Positions 4,944 to 11,877 of a stretch of DNA of 13,026 bases are shown piece by piece. A program made the translations under genes and the position numbers. Location of the stretch: contig CACYNZ010000071.1 in NCBI GenBank assembly GCA_902775835.1, forward strand, positions 1-13,026, read 5' to 3'. How positions within the stretch are numbered: position 1 is the first letter of the stretch; every line of letters starts with the position of its first letter. Source of the DNA: an uncultured Eubacteriales bacterium (lineage in GTDB: Bacteria > Bacillota_A > Clostridia > Christensenellales > Aristaeellaceae). A model generated the notes under the pieces. It did not search any database, was not told the origin of the DNA, and was given only the letters and a program-made list of their open reading frames with translations.

Positions 4944-7185
4944 GCTGCACACCTCCGTATCGGCTCCAAGTCCGTACACGCGCTTTCATGCCTTCCGCGT
5001 CCAGCACGCCCAGCGCAAAGCCCCTGCGGACCAGTTCCGGCGGCACGAACTCGTCGTATTTTTCAAATACCGGGTTTTCCTTCGGGTACAGAAGCTCCAG
5101 GGGATCGAAGTCTTTTTCCGCTTCCTCGCAGACAATTCTGTAGAAATCCTCTTCGCCTGTCTGCATGGTGAACTGCATGTAATAGGGGCGCGCGGCGTTC
5201 AGTCCCCTGAGGCCCAGACGCGCACCGCAGCGGATTTTCAGAAAGCGTTCCAGAGCCAGGAAGGCGTAGCTTCCCAGCCATGGGAAGAGCGCCCACATGT
5301 TTCCGCCCAGATGCATAAGCGGGCATTTGTCCATCCCGGTCTGGCGGAACAGATTCCGGGCTTCGGCCAGGCGGCATGTGGCGTGGGGCATCAGGTAGGG
5401 GTAGGTTTTGTCCTCTCTGAGCACTTCCTGCATGCGCTCCAGAATCCGGGTGTGAATATCGCCCGCCACGAGTCCGAAGAAGGCGGGAATCCGGCCTTTG
5501 ACCAGCGTGCACCAGACTTCCCGGCGCTTGTGGTCCACTTCATCCACTGCCCAGACGCGGCCGGCAATGGCGATTTTGTCGCCCACGGGCGGCGGCTTGA
5601 CAATGGTGCCCAGCTGTTCCGTGCCCGCGTGCACCGTGTATTCAATGTTTTCCTGAAAGACCGCATAGAACCTGTAATTGTTCACGATCCGTTCTCCGGC
5701 AAGCCCCAGGATCAGGCCGCCGTTTTCGGTCCGGCTGATGTGCCCGGTCTCAAGCAGGTGCCGGAGCAGCACGCGGTAGTCGCCCTGCGTGATGCGGCGG
5801 AAGCAGTTCAGCGTCAGGACCCGGGAGGCCAGTTCCCCGGGCGTCATCTCCCCGTGGGCGGCCAGCGTGCTCATGGTCTGGTGGTACAGAAGACTGTAGG
5901 GCAGACGGTCTGTACGCGGCGGTTCCACAAACCGCTCCTCCACATACAGCTGGACAAGGGCGATGCCCTGAATGAGATACCAGGGCAGACATTCGGGCGG
6001 CATGGAACGTGCTTCGGGATGATCCTCACGCATGACAAACCACATTTCCGAGGGATTGCCCCGCCTTCCGGTGCGGCCCATGCGCTGGAGGAAGCCGGAA
6101 ACAGTGAAGGGCGCGTCAATCTGGAACGCGCGCTCCAGACGTCCGATGTCGATGCCCAGCTCCAGCGTGGCGGTGGCGCATACGGACATGAGGGAATCGT
6201 CATCCTTCATTTCCTCCTCCGCGCTTTCGCGGTAGGAGGCGGAGAGATTGCCGTGATGGATCAGGAAGCGGTCGGGCTCCCGGTTCGCTTCGCAGTACCC
6301 GCGCAGGGTCTGGCAGACGGATTCGCATTCCTCGCGGGAATTGGTGAACACCAGGCATTTTTTGTTCCGGGTATGCTCAAAGATATACCCGATGCCCGGG
6401 TCTGCCCCGGCCGGCGCATGGTCCGTCGGCGTTTCCGGAGACAGCGTGTCATTGGCCGTGTTTATGCCCTCATCCGCCTGGGGAGGGGTGTTGTAGAAGT
6501 GTTCCATGCCCAGGCGCCATATGTCCCGGCCGCCGTCAATCCTGGGAATGATGGTGCCCCGGCCGCTGCCGGCGGCCAGAAAGGCGCCGGCGTCTTCCGG
6601 ACTGCCGATGGTGGCGGAAAGCCCGATTCTCCTGGGCGAGCAGCCCGCATCACGGCAGAGCCGCTCGATCAGGCAGAAGGTCTGAAGCCCGCGGTCCGCC
6701 CGGAGCAGGGAATGGATCTCGTCGATCACGATAAAGCGCAGATCGCAGAAAAGGGACGGGATTTCCATGTGCTTGCCGATCAGCAGCGCTTCCAGGGATT
6801 CAGGCGTGATCTGCAGAATCCCGGAGGGCTTTTTCAGAAGCTTCTGTTTCCGGGATGCGGCCACGTCGCCGTGCCAGCGGTGGACGGCAATCCCGGCATC
6901 TTCGCACAGCTCGGTCAGGCGGCCGAACTGATCATTGATCAGGGCCTTCAGCGGCGCGATATAGAGCACGCCGACACTCCGGGGCGGATCTTCCTCCAGA
7001 AGCGTCAGGATGGGGAAAAAGGCGGCTTCCGTTTTTCCGGAAGCGGTGGAGGCGGTCAGGAGAACATTCTGGTCCGTGCCGAAGATGGCTTCCCCCGCGG
7101 CGTTCTGCACGCCCCGCAGGCTCTGCCAGCCGGAACGGTAGATAAAGTCCTGGATAAAGGGTGCATACCGGCTGAATACATTCAT
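4936..7185 (-). CDS. sngC: Lhr-like DExH-box helicase, Shango SngC-type
   Basis: This is a superfamily 2 nucleic-acid helicase of 749 aa with all motifs. They are motif I STASGKT (46-52), Ia APLKAL (78-83), Ib TPES (127-130), II DEIH (155-158) and III SAT (190-192). Motif IV is LVFTNS (278-283), V is ATATLELGID (about 337-346) and VI is QRMGRTGRRG (367-376). The C-terminal half contains the additional domains typical of Lhr-like enzymes (winged-helix region about 440-500, beta-rich region around 530-570). It is much shorter than full-length Lhr (~1,500 aa) and resembles the compact helicases found with BrxD-type ATPases. ATG 7185 overlaps the ATPase stop (ATGA), and the 3' end overlaps the HxlR gene by 8 nt. 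In Shango the helicase acts with a TerB-like protein and an ATPase against phage, in the cytoplasm. The exact substrate is unknown to me. The system assignment rests on gene content and order. Confidence 0.88.
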   Translation of the reverse strand: MNVFSRYAPFIQDFIYRSGWQSLRGVQNAAGEAIFGTDQNVLLTASTASGKTEAAFFPILTLLEEDPPRSVGVLYIAPLKALINDQFGRLTELCEDAGIAVHRWHGDVAASRKQKLLKKPSGILQITPESLEALLIGKHMEIPSLFCDLRFIVIDEIHSLLRADRGLQTFCLIERLCRDAGCSPRRIGLSATIGSPEDAGAFLAAGSGRGTIIPRIDGGRDIWRLGMEHFYNTPPQADEGINTANDTLSPETPTDHAPAGADPGIGYIFEHTRNKKCLVFTNSREECESVCQTLRGYCEANREPDRFLIHHGNLSASYRESAEEEMKDDDSLMSVCATATLELGIDIGRLERAFQIDAPFTVSGFLQRMGRTGRRGNPSEMWFVMREDHPEARSMPPECLPWYLIQGIALVQLYVEERFVEPPRTDRLPYSLLYHQTMSTLAAHGEMTPGELASRVLTLNCFRRITQGDYRVLLRHLLETGHISRTENGGLILGLAGERIVNNYRFYAVFQENIEYTVHAGTEQLGTIVKPPPVGDKIAIAGRVWAVDEVDHKRREVWCTLVKGRIPAFFGLVAGDIHTRILERMQEVLREDKTYPYLMPHATCRLAEARNLFRQTGMDKCPLMHLGGNMWALFPWLGSYAFLALERFLKIRCGARLGLRGLNAARPYYMQFTMQTGEEDFYRIVCEEAEKDFDPLELLYPKENPVFEKYDEFVPPELVRRGFALGVLDAEGMKARVRTWSRYGGVQHE

Positions 7186-8510
7186 ATTGAAAACTCCGCA
7201 AATCCCGGGTCCGTCTCGTCGGACACCGCATCCGACTTCGCAAAGGTGAATGCATCCGACTGAAGCAGTGCCGTGAGCTGCATGTCGGGATGCTGATACA
7301 TGAGGTCCAGCAGTTCAATAAAGTCCCGGATCACTTCCCGGGGCGTGATATGCTGGTCCGCTCCGATCCGGCTGTATTCCGTTTTGATGAATTCCGCCAG
7401 GTCCTCAGTGCCAAGGCGCCTGTCATAGCCGTAGAGGCCGGCATGCATGTCGGAAAGCTTTTCACACAGCACCAGCATTTCCTCGGCCGTGAGCGCCTCC
7501 AGATGGATCACCGGAGCCAGCAGGTCCCGGGCTCCGGGTCTGGAGAACCGGCCCTCGGACAGGCGTGAGCGCAGTGCCTCATAGCTGTAGATGCCGCGTC
7601 TTTTGTCCTCGAGGGCCTGGGGCGTGGCGCCCATGATGATACCCAGGTATTTTGCGCGTCCCTGAAGCACGTCGTTGTACATGGTCAGCAGCTTTTCATA
7701 GTTGTACTGCCGGGAGATGCTGTTGGGAATCTTGTACAGGTTCACCAGCTCATCGAGCATGATCATCATGCCCTGATATCCGGCAAGACGGAAGAAGACG
7801 GCAAAGAGCTTCAGATAGTCATACCAGTCGTCATCCCTGATGATCATGTTGACGCCCAGCGCTTCCTTGGCCTCGCTGCGCAGCGTGTATTCCCCGCGGA
7901 ACCAGCGCAGGACCTTCGCCTTCATCTCCTCATCCCCGCTGAGATAGGCGTGGTAGTAGGCTGAGAGCAGACGCGCGAATTCAAACCCGTGCACCAGTTC
8001 GCTGACGGAGGAAGTCACCGCGAAAATCTTCCGGTCCGTGGCCTGGGAGAGCGCGGGATCATCCGGTGCAAGCCCGGTTTCCTGCATGGCTTCGCTTTGC
8101 ACATTGGAAATCCACCTGTCCAGGATCAGTGTCAGGGCGCCGCCTTCGGGCCGGGTCTTTGTGGACAGGTTTCCGATCAGTTCCCGGTAGGTGGCAAGCC
8201 CCTGCCCCTGCGCGCCGTGCAGACGGCGTTCCGGGGAAAGGTCTGCGTCGGCCACAATAAAGCCGCGCTCCATCACATAATTGCGTATGGTCTGAAGAAG
8301 AAAGCTCTTGCCGGAACCGTAGCGTCCGACGATAAAGCGGAAGGAGGCCCCGCCTTCGGAGATGATGTCCACATCATGCAGCAGGGCTTCAATTTCATGC
8401 TTCCGGCCCACTGTGATATAGGGAAGGCCGATGCGGGGCACCACGCCGCCTTTCAGGGAGTTCAGCACCGTCTGTGAGATTCTTCTGGGTACTTTCTGTT
8501 GAATGGTCAT
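7182..8510 (-). CDS. sngB: DUF2791 / BrxD-like P-loop ATPase, Shango SngB-type
   Basis: This is a cytoplasmic AAA+-like ATPase of 442 aa. Walker A is GRYGSGKS (62-69) and Walker B is MIMLDEL with Asp253-Glu254. A sensor-1-like strand ends in IIMGATP (291-297), and arginines around ALRSRL (312-317) could serve as finger. The N-terminus (IGLPYITVGRKHEIEALLHDV, about 28-48) leads into the P-loop as in ORC/Cdc6-type and BREX ATP-binding domains (DUF2791). The 442-aa length is usual for the family. The start ATG 8510 overlaps the stop of the TerB gene by four bases, and the stop overlaps the helicase start by four. Homologues act with an Lhr-like helicase in type 2 BREX (BrxD/BrxHI) and with TerB-like protein plus helicase in Shango. 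The absence of PglX, PglZ, PglW and PglY here and the presence of the TerB protein favour Shango. Confidence 0.88.
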   Translation of the reverse strand: MTIQQKVPRRISQTVLNSLKGGVVPRIGLPYITVGRKHEIEALLHDVDIISEGGASFRFIVGRYGSGKSFLLQTIRNYVMERGFIVADADLSPERRLHGAQGQGLATYRELIGNLSTKTRPEGGALTLILDRWISNVQSEAMQETGLAPDDPALSQATDRKIFAVTSSVSELVHGFEFARLLSAYYHAYLSGDEEMKAKVLRWFRGEYTLRSEAKEALGVNMIIRDDDWYDYLKLFAVFFRLAGYQGMMIMLDELVNLYKIPNSISRQYNYEKLLTMYNDVLQGRAKYLGIIMGATPQALEDKRRGIYSYEALRSRLSEGRFSRPGARDLLAPVIHLEALTAEEMLVLCEKLSDMHAGLYGYDRRLGTEDLAEFIKTEYSRIGADQHITPREVIRDFIELLDLMYQHPDMQLTALLQSDAFTFAKSDAVSDETDPGFAEFSI

Positions 8511-10348
8511 TTGCCTGTTCCTCCAAGCATCTGAAGTAAATCTTCCCGGTAATCTTCCACCAGGGAAAGCTGGTCGTTTTCGCAGCTGACCACGGTATCG
8601 CCGATGAGGTCAAACATCTGTTCATTGATGGCGTCTGCTGCCATGGTGGGCATAAGGTGCGCCTCGCGGATCATGGCGGATGCGCTCCGGCCCTCAAGCA
8701 GCGCCTGAAGAATTCTGCGCTGCACATCGTCCAGCGGCAGGTCCGGGACGATTTTTTCCGGTCCGGGGTCGGGCGGCGCCGGAATGTCTGCCTCTTCCAG
8801 GTCTTCACGCTCTTCCTCGGTCAGCAGGCTGTCCCGCGTGATGAGCGCGTCCTGCCGGATCTGCTCCAGTCCGGACAGGTCAAGGGTGATCTTCGCTTTT
8901 GCCTGTTCGGCGGCGGTGCGCTCTTCCTCCGCGAGCACGGCGAGCACATAGGGCGCTGCCCATGCGTCTTCAGACTTTTCCTTCAGGTAATGTCCTGTTT
9001 TCAGACGGCGGCGCAGCATCAGGTCTGTCTGCCGGAGAAAGGCGTGGAAAAGCCTGCGGCTGAAGTACAGATTTTCATAGGCGGTCATCTGCCAGGCCCC
9101 GTTCCGGCACTGGTATGTGCGGACGGGATTGAGATGATAGACGCGGTCTTCGGGTATGGTTTCCCAGAAATATACTGCATTGGCAAAGGGATACCATGAG
9201 GAAGTGACAGGCGTTCCGAAGCACCGGGTAAACAGGTCCGGTTCGGAATCCGGCGTATCGTTCATGGCGTGCCGCCAGACTTCGCAGAAGAGATGCCGGC
9301 CCTTTCCGTCGGGAAGGCCGGAAACCGGGGATCTGGCAAGCTGGTCTCCGTCAAAGAGGCAGAAGGCCTGAAAAAGATCTTCGTCCGTCGCATCCGACGG
9401 GGAGCGCAGGGCCTGCAGGGCACTGTCGCGCCTTACGATCACGGGATCGGCAAACTGCCGGGCAGTTTCCTGGGGCAGTCCGTGCACCACAATGAACTCG
9501 GTCATCCAGCGGTGCAGATAGGACTGCAGCGGTATATCGTCCGTTCCGGCGCGTATATATCCGGTTTCAAAGTCTTTCATCCGCACAAGCGCTTCTTCCG
9601 GGGAAGCCACGCCGATGCAGTTGATCAGTTCGAAAAGATAGACCTGGGCTGCGGAGAAAGAAATGCGCTGAAAATCACCTTTCCGGGCATGGGTGCGCCA
9701 GGAAAAGTATCCCCGAAGCTGGCGCGTGGTCATGTCATGGTAGGTGGGAAAATAACAGGTAAAGCCGCCGGGCCACGGCGCCTCATCTTCAAAGTCCGCC
9801 ATGAACCTGCCCTGACGGCAGAAGTTTTCCGCAATGGACTGCAGGGAGGTTGAGCCGTACTCGTACAGATGCTTCATCTGGCGGATGCGCTCGGGAAACA
9901 CTTCGGGCGTTTTCACAGGCGGTCTTCCGGGAAACGAAAGCGGCGTGTCATGATACACGGATTCTGACGCAAAAGGGTCAGTATTTTTCAGAACCATGGT
10001 GAATCCGGACTGGGTGTCATCTGCCATGGCCCGGTCAAAAAGCCGGAATACAATTTCCGGCTCTGTGTCACGTCTGAAGGCGATATCGATCCATTTCGGA
10101 GCTTTCATGCGCAGCGGAGGGGAAAGATACGGCCGGGAAAACTCCCTCAGACACTGGATGCCGCATTTGAGATCACAGCGCTGGATCTCCTCCCCCGAAT
10201 CGGTATCCCACTGCCGCATGAGCAGGGCCACCCATTTGCCTGTCTGCGGGTGCACAAGGACGGAAAAACCCGGAAAATCCGACCATTTATGCTGCTCTTC
10301 CATCTGATAGGTTTCCCTGGCATAGTCCAGGAGCTCGGACAGCTCCAT
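8507..10348 (-). CDS. sngA: TerB-N/TerB-C domain protein, Shango SngA-type
   Basis: This is the first gene of the leftward operon, 613 aa, soluble. Residues 1-70 form a separate unit (HKWSDFPGFSVLVHP, LLMRQWD, RCDLKCG) that reminds me of a MmcQ/YjbR-like fold, a weak impression. The TerB-N domain lies at about 160-250, with FMADFEDEAPW (182-192), YFPTYHDM (199-206), QLRGYFSWRTHARKGD (210-225) and YLFELINCIG (237-246). A helical middle part follows. TerB-C begins near 485 with ITLDLSGLEQIRQDA and TEEE, and a final winged-helix-like segment spans 539-600. I do not see the acidic metal site of a classic TerB domain. TerB-N/TerB-C proteins are known to co-occur with DUF2791 ATPases and superfamily 2 helicases, and in Shango the TerB-like protein is one of three required parts. 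The SD is GAGAGGGGGTG upstream of ATG 10348. The stop overlaps the ATPase start (ATGA). Confidence 0.85.
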   Translation of the reverse strand: MELSELLDYARETYQMEEQHKWSDFPGFSVLVHPQTGKWVALLMRQWDTDSGEEIQRCDLKCGIQCLREFSRPYLSPPLRMKAPKWIDIAFRRDTEPEIVFRLFDRAMADDTQSGFTMVLKNTDPFASESVYHDTPLSFPGRPPVKTPEVFPERIRQMKHLYEYGSTSLQSIAENFCRQGRFMADFEDEAPWPGGFTCYFPTYHDMTTRQLRGYFSWRTHARKGDFQRISFSAAQVYLFELINCIGVASPEEALVRMKDFETGYIRAGTDDIPLQSYLHRWMTEFIVVHGLPQETARQFADPVIVRRDSALQALRSPSDATDEDLFQAFCLFDGDQLARSPVSGLPDGKGRHLFCEVWRHAMNDTPDSEPDLFTRCFGTPVTSSWYPFANAVYFWETIPEDRVYHLNPVRTYQCRNGAWQMTAYENLYFSRRLFHAFLRQTDLMLRRRLKTGHYLKEKSEDAWAAPYVLAVLAEEERTAAEQAKAKITLDLSGLEQIRQDALITRDSLLTEEEREDLEEADIPAPPDPGPEKIVPDLPLDDVQRRILQALLEGRSASAMIREAHLMPTMAADAINEQMFDLIGDTVVSCENDQLSLVEDYREDLLQMLGGTGK

Positions 10349-10383
10349 CCTGACACCCCCTCTCCACTGACAGTTCCGGAACA

Positions 10384-10398
10384 GTACAAATATTGTAC
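10384..10398. promoter_or_regulatory. Operator-like palindrome over the -10 of the defence operon
   Basis: GTACAA (10384-10389), centre ATA, TTGTAC (10393-10398) is a perfect 15-bp inverted repeat. It covers the predicted minus-strand -10 box and would place a bound dimer where it blocks RNA polymerase. Winged-helix regulators of the HxlR/MarR type bind inverted repeats of this size, and one is encoded in the same operon. The link is inference. Confidence 0.45.
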
Positions 10399-10419
10399 CA
10401 TGTCTTTGAATAAGAACAA
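10392..10419 (-). promoter_or_regulatory. Predicted promoter of the leftward defence operon
   Basis: On the minus strand there is a -10 box TACAAT (10397-10392) and a -35-like TTGTTC (10419-10414) with a 16-bp spacer, ending about 44 bases before the start codon of the TerB gene. The -10 is a 5/6 match; the -35 matches only at TTG, so the promoter is moderate to weak. Confidence 0.5.
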
Positions 10420-10480
10420 GTACTATAAAAAATCATACATAGTATCATGCGTGCTACCATGGAGGGGACAAAAAATGCTG

Positions 10481-10510
10481 TTGACAAGATCCGGGATGCC
10501 ATGATATCAT
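10481..10510 (+). promoter_or_regulatory. Promoter of the FMN-binding protein gene
   Basis: There is a perfect -35 TTGACA (10481-10486) and a -10 TATCAT (10505-10510, 5/6) with an 18-bp spacer. Transcription should start near 10517, leaving a leader of about 110 nt. Confidence 0.68.
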
Positions 10511-10517
10511 GCAGTAG

Positions 10518-10531
10518 TTAGATGAAACTAA
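10518..10531. promoter_or_regulatory. TTAG-N6-CTAA palindrome, first copy (putative metalloregulator site)
   Basis: TTAG (10518-10521), ATGAAA, CTAA (10528-10531) sits at the predicted transcription start, a usual place for a repressor operator. The half-site resembles the TTAGG/CCTAA arms of DtxR/IdeR-type iron or manganese boxes. A second copy with the same spacing lies 68 bp downstream. Confidence 0.4.
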
Positions 10532-10534
10532 TCA

Positions 10535-10568
10535 AGCTGCCTGGCAGGGGCGCCCCGGACAGGCGGCT
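10535..10568 (+). other. GC-rich hairpin in the leader of the FMN-binding protein gene
   Basis: AGCTGCCTG (10535-10543) pairs with CAGGCGGCT (10560-10568), nine pairs with one wobble, and the centre contains the palindrome GGGGCGCCCC (10547-10556). There is no T-run, so it is not a terminator. It may stabilise the mRNA 5' end or separate the two TTAG sites. Confidence 0.45.
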
Positions 10569-10584
10569 ATTCAAAAGACACAGG

Positions 10585-10600
10585 GTTAGGCAAATCTAAC
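10585..10600. promoter_or_regulatory. GTTAG-N6-CTAAC palindrome, second copy
   Basis: GTTAG (10585-10589), GCAAAT, CTAAC (10596-10600). The core TTAG-N6-CTAA matches the site at 10518-10531 in arms and spacing. It lies in the transcribed leader, just before the ribosome-binding site AGGAAGGAAGG (10611-10621). Confidence 0.4.
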
Positions 10601-10628
10601 ACAAAGAAACAGGAAGGAAGGAATCCAT

Positions 10629-11735
10629 ATGACCACCAGATCCATCCGCAATCTTTTTGCTGCGCTTCTGGCTCTGTGCATGCTGCTTGCCATGGGCCTG
10701 GCTTCCGCCGACAAGACCCTGGAAGGCGATGCCAATGTGGACCAGCGCAATTACCCCTCTGCCATGCCGTTCATTCATCCGCCGTTCTACAATGTGAAGG
10801 TGAGCGTGGATGTGGATGACCAGGGCGTCATTCAGGCTGTCCGGGACAACGGAACCGGCACGGAAGGTTCTGTTCAGGCCGGCAATGAGGAATTCTGGGC
10901 CAAGAAGAACAAGCCCTATTTCGACGCTGCGGTGAACGCGGGACTGTTTGACCGTTTCACCGGCAAGACGCTGGACGAAGTCAAGGCCATGGACATGGCC
11001 GGCGCGGACGCGGTCAGCGGCGCGACCATGGTCAGCGCGGCCGCACAGGAAGCGGTTGTGAACGCACTGGAAGGGAAAAGCGGCAAGACGTTCCTGGAAG
11101 TGGAAGGCCAGGCACTGAGCGTGGAAAGCATCAGTGACAACAAGGTCACCATGGCAAGCGCGCTGCCGGAGGACTTTGATCTTCAGGTGCTGGACATCCG
11201 CTGGAGCGTATACAATGATGAAGTGATCCCCGCGGACCAGTACACCGCTTCCGTGGAAGACGGAAAGCTGGTCATCACTTTCCAGGATATGGCGCAGCTC
11301 AAGCCCGGCTACTATTATGTGAATGTGGTGGACGCCAGCGGCAAGTACCGCTCTCCCAGCTTTGAAGGCGGCCCCGGCGCAGCCCAGGCAGCGTACTTCA
11401 TCGTGGACAGCGGTCTTACTGCGGAAGATATTTCCTTTGACGGTGCTGCCATCGTGCTCGCAAAGGGAAACATTGCGGACTACGTGCGCAACATTGAGCA
11501 TGTGCAGATCCTGGCTGAAGGTGCGGAAAAGGCTGTGGAGCAGGAGCCGGTGGGTCATCATGGCACGGCGGGCAGCTTTATCGCCCTTGATGAGCAGGGC
11601 GTGCTGAACGCGGAAGGCGTGGTGAAGGCCCGCGACGGCAGCGAATCTCCGCTGTTTGCGGAAGGTACTCCCTGCACGGTGACCGTCAGTGCCTTCGGAT
11701 ATCCGGAACTGACCTTCTCCTTTACCAGAAACTGA
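10629..11735 (+). CDS. Secreted FMN-binding domain protein
   Basis: This is an exported flavoprotein of 368 aa. A signal peptide (basic MTTRSIRN, hydrophobic core about 9-24, cleavage predicted after Ala-Ser-Ala27) precedes an FMN_bind domain (about 45-148). DAVSGAT (127-133) fits the motif in which ApbE attaches FMN covalently to the last Thr (Thr133). The remaining ~215 residues are beta-rich, with segments that look like two or three Ig-like modules (for example GYYYVNVVDASGKY and the C-terminal TVTVSAFGYPELTFSF). There is no lipobox, LPXTG or membrane anchor, so the protein is probably released or bound to a partner. It lacks a reductase domain, so it would be an electron carrier or part of an extracellular redox chain. 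No apbE or partner reductase is in the window. The start ATG 10629 has AGGAAGGAAGG upstream. The two TTAG-N6-CTAA sites suggest control by a metal-responsive regulator (inference). Confidence 0.86.
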   Translation: MTTRSIRNLFAALLALCMLLAMGLASADKTLEGDANVDQRNYPSAMPFIHPPFYNVKVSVDVDDQGVIQAVRDNGTGTEGSVQAGNEEFWAKKNKPYFDAAVNAGLFDRFTGKTLDEVKAMDMAGADAVSGATMVSAAAQEAVVNALEGKSGKTFLEVEGQALSVESISDNKVTMASALPEDFDLQVLDIRWSVYNDEVIPADQYTASVEDGKLVITFQDMAQLKPGYYYVNVVDASGKYRSPSFEGGPGAAQAAYFIVDSGLTAEDISFDGAAIVLAKGNIADYVRNIEHVQILAEGAEKAVEQEPVGHHGTAGSFIALDEQGVLNAEGVVKARDGSESPLFAEGTPCTVTVSAFGYPELTFSFTRN

Positions 11736-11755
11736 GATCGATAAATGATCCTTTG

Positions 11756-11782
11756 GCCCGCACAGCAGCTGTGCGGGCTTTT
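11756..11782 (+). terminator. Terminator of the FMN-binding protein gene
   Basis: A perfect ten-pair stem GCCCGCACAG (11756-11765) / CTGTGCGGGC (11769-11778) with loop CAG is followed by TTTT. Confidence 0.88.
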
Positions 11783-11810
11783 CCAGTGTCACGGAATTTT
11801 TCGGACATGC

Positions 11811-11839
11811 TTTTCCTGCGGTGAAGGATCGTGTATACT
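11811..11839 (+). promoter_or_regulatory. Predicted promoter of the permease gene
   Basis: The -10 box is TATACT (11834-11839). At 17-bp spacing the -35 region is TTTTCC (11811-11816), a weak match. The gene follows a strong terminator, so a promoter is needed here. Confidence 0.45.
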
Positions 11840-11877
11840 TGGCGGGATTTTCCATTATGCAGTAAGGAAGCGGAAGT

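Noticed and set aside
4942..7263. Very long open frame on the + strand opposite the helicase
   Set aside because: It is antisense to a helicase with every motif intact, has no recognisable domain, and is rich in residues typical of shadow frames in GC-rich genes.
4936..8510. ATPase plus helicase as a type 2 BREX (BrxD/BrxHI) locus
   Set aside because: None of PglW, PglX, PglY or PglZ is present, and the third partner is a TerB-N/TerB-C protein, which fits Shango better. An incomplete view of a larger locus is not supported because the operon is bounded by its own promoter and terminator.
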